From contig CAMWNL010000088.1 of NCBI GenBank assembly GCA_947175585.1, forward strand, positions 1-6,909: DNA of 6,909 bases, given 5' to 3'. The stretch is from an uncultured Bacteroidales bacterium (GTDB taxonomy: Bacteria > Bacteroidota > Bacteroidia > Bacteroidales > Muribaculaceae). Both the position numbers and the translations under genes were made by a program. Shown here piece by piece: positions 5,891 through 6,909 of this stretch (positions are counted from its first letter, which is position 1; each line of letters starts with the position of its first letter). The notes below the pieces were generated by a model. That model made no database searches. It was not told where the DNA came from and was given only the letters and a program-made list of their open reading frames with translations.

Positions 5891-6909
5891 TTACAGTTTA
5901 AGGAGCACTTTCTGGCCGTTGATGATGTAGAATTGTCCGTTCTGGGGCTTCATCACGCGGCGGCCGTTGAGGTCGTAGACCTTGATATCCGAGTTCTCGA
6001 GATCATTAATGATGTCGCGTATAGAGGTCTGGATGTTGACAAGCGAAGCCACTACGTACGCTTCAAGCATCTCGGTGAAATCGGCTTCCCCTTCAAAGAG
6101 CTCATAACCCTCCTTGTAGATCGTTACGGGGAGTGTCTTGCCGATAACGGCGGGTCCATAGATGCCGGTGATTGTCACTGTGCCGCTCTCGTCAGAAATG
6201 TATTCCCGGCCTTCGAAAGTAACTAATGCACCCTCTACAGGATATGCGTCAGCAAATACCTTGACAGTCAACGTCGCCTCGGCAGCCTGGAGATTGACAT
6301 CAACGACAACCTCTGAGATTTCAGCGAAATCTGCCTCGCCCTCAAATAATTCATAGCCGTCTTTATAAACCGTGAACTTCAGGGAAGTACCCTCGATTCC
6401 TTCGATTTCAGCAATCTCGACGAGGCCGTTTTCATCAGTGATATATTCCTTGTCAAGGACGGTCACAATTGCCCCCTCAACAGGAGTCTCATCGCAAACG
6501 ACATTGAACGTCAACGAATAAACCTCCTCTTCAATCTCACGGATGTCGGTAAACACAGACCATCCCTCAGCCGCAGCGTATGCCTCTACACTACCCTTCG
6601 GAACGTAAAGGACGGCGTCATAGGGGATATCTTCAAAAGAATTAGCCATTCCTATAGGCGCCTCAGGATTTAAAGAATAAACCTCAGTCAGACTGCTGCA
6701 GTAAGCGAAAGCCCAGTTACCGATTGTAGTAACACCTTCGGGGATGGTGATTGAGGTCAGACTGCTGCAGTTGCCGAAAGCTCCCTCTCCAATTGAAGTG
6801 ACACCCTCGGGTATTGTGATAGTAGTCAGGCTGCTGCAGTAAGCGAAAGCATAGTCCCCAATTGAAGTGACACCCTCGGGTATGGTGACCTCAGTCAGAC
6901 TACTGCAGT
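5891..6909 (-). CDS. BspA-like leucine-rich-repeat surface protein, 5' end outside the window
   Basis: The C-terminal 338 codons of a probable cell-surface or secreted protein; the frame is open to the right edge, so start and any signal peptide are not seen. The internal ATG at 6649 is not the true start, because LRR coding continues upstream in frame. In order: three complete 23-residue LRR_5/BspA-type repeats (CSSLT.hTIPEGVT.IG...AF..) and the start of a fourth; a typical cap segment with PYDAVLYVPKGSVEAY and GWSVFTDIREI; two tandem copies of an ~80-residue domain sharing PVEGA and GYELFEGEADF; and a tail DIKVYDLNGRRV...GQFYIINGQKVLLKL. The tandem domains resemble carboxypeptidase-regulatory-like or similar beta-sandwich modules, which is inference from the beta-rich pattern. 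Such LRR proteins are abundant in gut Bacteroidales and some act as adhesins; the ligand is unknown. The protein is strongly acidic. A terminator follows, so it is a unit independent of the glp operon. Confidence 0.88.
   Translation of the reverse strand, partial: CSSLTEVTIPEGVTSIGDYAFAYCSSLTTITIPEGVTSIGEGAFGNCSSLTSITIPEGVTTIGNWAFAYCSSLTEVYSLNPEAPIGMANSFEDIPYDAVLYVPKGSVEAYAAAEGWSVFTDIREIEEEVYSLTFNVVCDETPVEGAIVTVLDKEYITDENGLVEIAEIEGIEGTSLKFTVYKDGYELFEGEADFAEISEVVVDVNLQAAEATLTVKVFADAYPVEGALVTFEGREYISDESGTVTITGIYGPAVIGKTLPVTIYKEGYELFEGEADFTEMLEAYVVASLVNIQTSIRDIINDLENSDIKVYDLNGRRVMKPQNGQFYIINGQKVLLKL
5894..5989 (-). other. C-terminal sorting-like tail of the LRR protein
   Basis: The last 32 codons encode DIKVYDLNGRRVMKP...GQFYIINGQKVLLKL. 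The pattern 'VYDLNGRRV - Gly - aromatic/Ile-rich strand - NGQKV - basic/hydrophobic end' resembles the beta-strand C-terminal tails of many secreted Bacteroidota proteins, including type IX secretion (T9SS type A-like) domains. It is shorter than a full T9SS domain of about 70-80 residues, so assignment to that system is uncertain. Confidence 0.45.
6032..6517 (-). repeat. Tandem duplication of an ~80-residue domain in the LRR protein
   Basis: Two adjacent copies, 6278-6517 and 6032-6277. Both contain a beta strand, then PVEGA(I/L)VT, then EYI(T/S)DE(N/S)G, then YK(D/E)GYELFEGEADF(A/T)E and a closing valine-rich strand. The spacing between equivalent motifs is 80 residues at PVEG and 83 at GYELFEGEADF, so copy two carries about three extra residues around YGPAVIG. 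The nucleotide sequences have diverged more than the proteins, indicating an older duplication kept by selection. The PVEGA...V...DE.G pattern is typical of carboxypeptidase-regulatory-like surface modules. Confidence 0.75.
6701..6909 (-). repeat. 69-bp tandem DNA repeats encoding BspA-type leucine-rich repeats
   Basis: Three complete units at 6839-6907, 6770-6838 and 6701-6769, each coding one 23-residue LRR beginning CSSLT, with a fourth unit starting at 6700 and diverging into the cap. The array continues out of the window. CTGCAG recurs at 6696, 6765, 6834 and 6903, exactly 69 bp apart. A 26-nt stretch is identical between the first two units (6858-6883 and 6789-6814). Differences fall mostly in the variable residues before and after IPEGVT. 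Confidence 0.9.

Noticed and set aside
5891..6649. A 252-aa protein starting at the ATG at 6649
   Set aside because: The frame continues upstream without a stop through LRR repeats to the window edge, and this Met lies inside the LRR cap; it is an internal residue.
6701..6909. Regular 69-bp repeats as a CRISPR array or non-coding satellite
   Set aside because: The repeats are in frame, contiguous without unique spacers, and encode standard 23-residue BspA-type leucine-rich repeats.

Overview
The window is a piece of a Bacteroidota chromosome, most likely from a gut Bacteroidales such as Muribaculaceae. The family-level guess is inference. It rests on a textbook Bacteroides-type promoter (TTTG, 19 nt, TACTTTTG), the lack of Shine-Dalgarno sequences before the starts, a BspA-like leucine-rich-repeat surface protein ending in a Bacteroidales-style C-terminal tail, and moderate GC content. 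Every gene I can support is on the minus strand, so transcription runs from high to low coordinates.

Right side (5891-6909): the 3' part of a large BspA-like protein, whose N-terminus lies outside the window. It has at least three 23-residue leucine-rich repeats encoded by near-identical 69-bp DNA units. These are followed by an LRR cap, two tandem copies of an ~80-residue beta-sandwich-like domain and a short C-terminal tail. A strong intrinsic terminator (5835-5868) closes this gene.

Centre and left (1-5783): one glycerol-3-phosphate (G3P) utilisation operon in the order glpA-glpB-glpC-glpT. A near-perfect Bacteroidota promoter lies upstream of glpA. GlpA (FAD dehydrogenase subunit with a C-terminal [2Fe-2S] domain), GlpB (second flavoprotein subunit) and GlpC (membrane-associated Fe-S subunit with two 4Fe-4S motifs and two CCG domains) make up the anaerobic G3P dehydrogenase. 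GlpT is the MFS antiporter that imports G3P in exchange for phosphate. glpA/glpB are 13 nt apart and glpB/glpC 3 nt apart, so they should be co-transcribed. glpC/glpT are separated by 60 nt containing a plausible second promoter.

Together the four genes would import G3P and oxidise it to dihydroxyacetone phosphate, passing electrons to the quinone pool (probably menaquinone and then fumarate reductase). No glycerol kinase or glycerol facilitator is visible, so the locus looks aimed at G3P itself, for example from phospholipid head groups. I see no mobile element, CRISPR array, RNA gene or clearly undescribed system. The less ordinary points are the enlarged periplasmic loops and a Lys-to-Arg change in GlpT, the internal glpT promoter, and the repeat architecture of the LRR protein.
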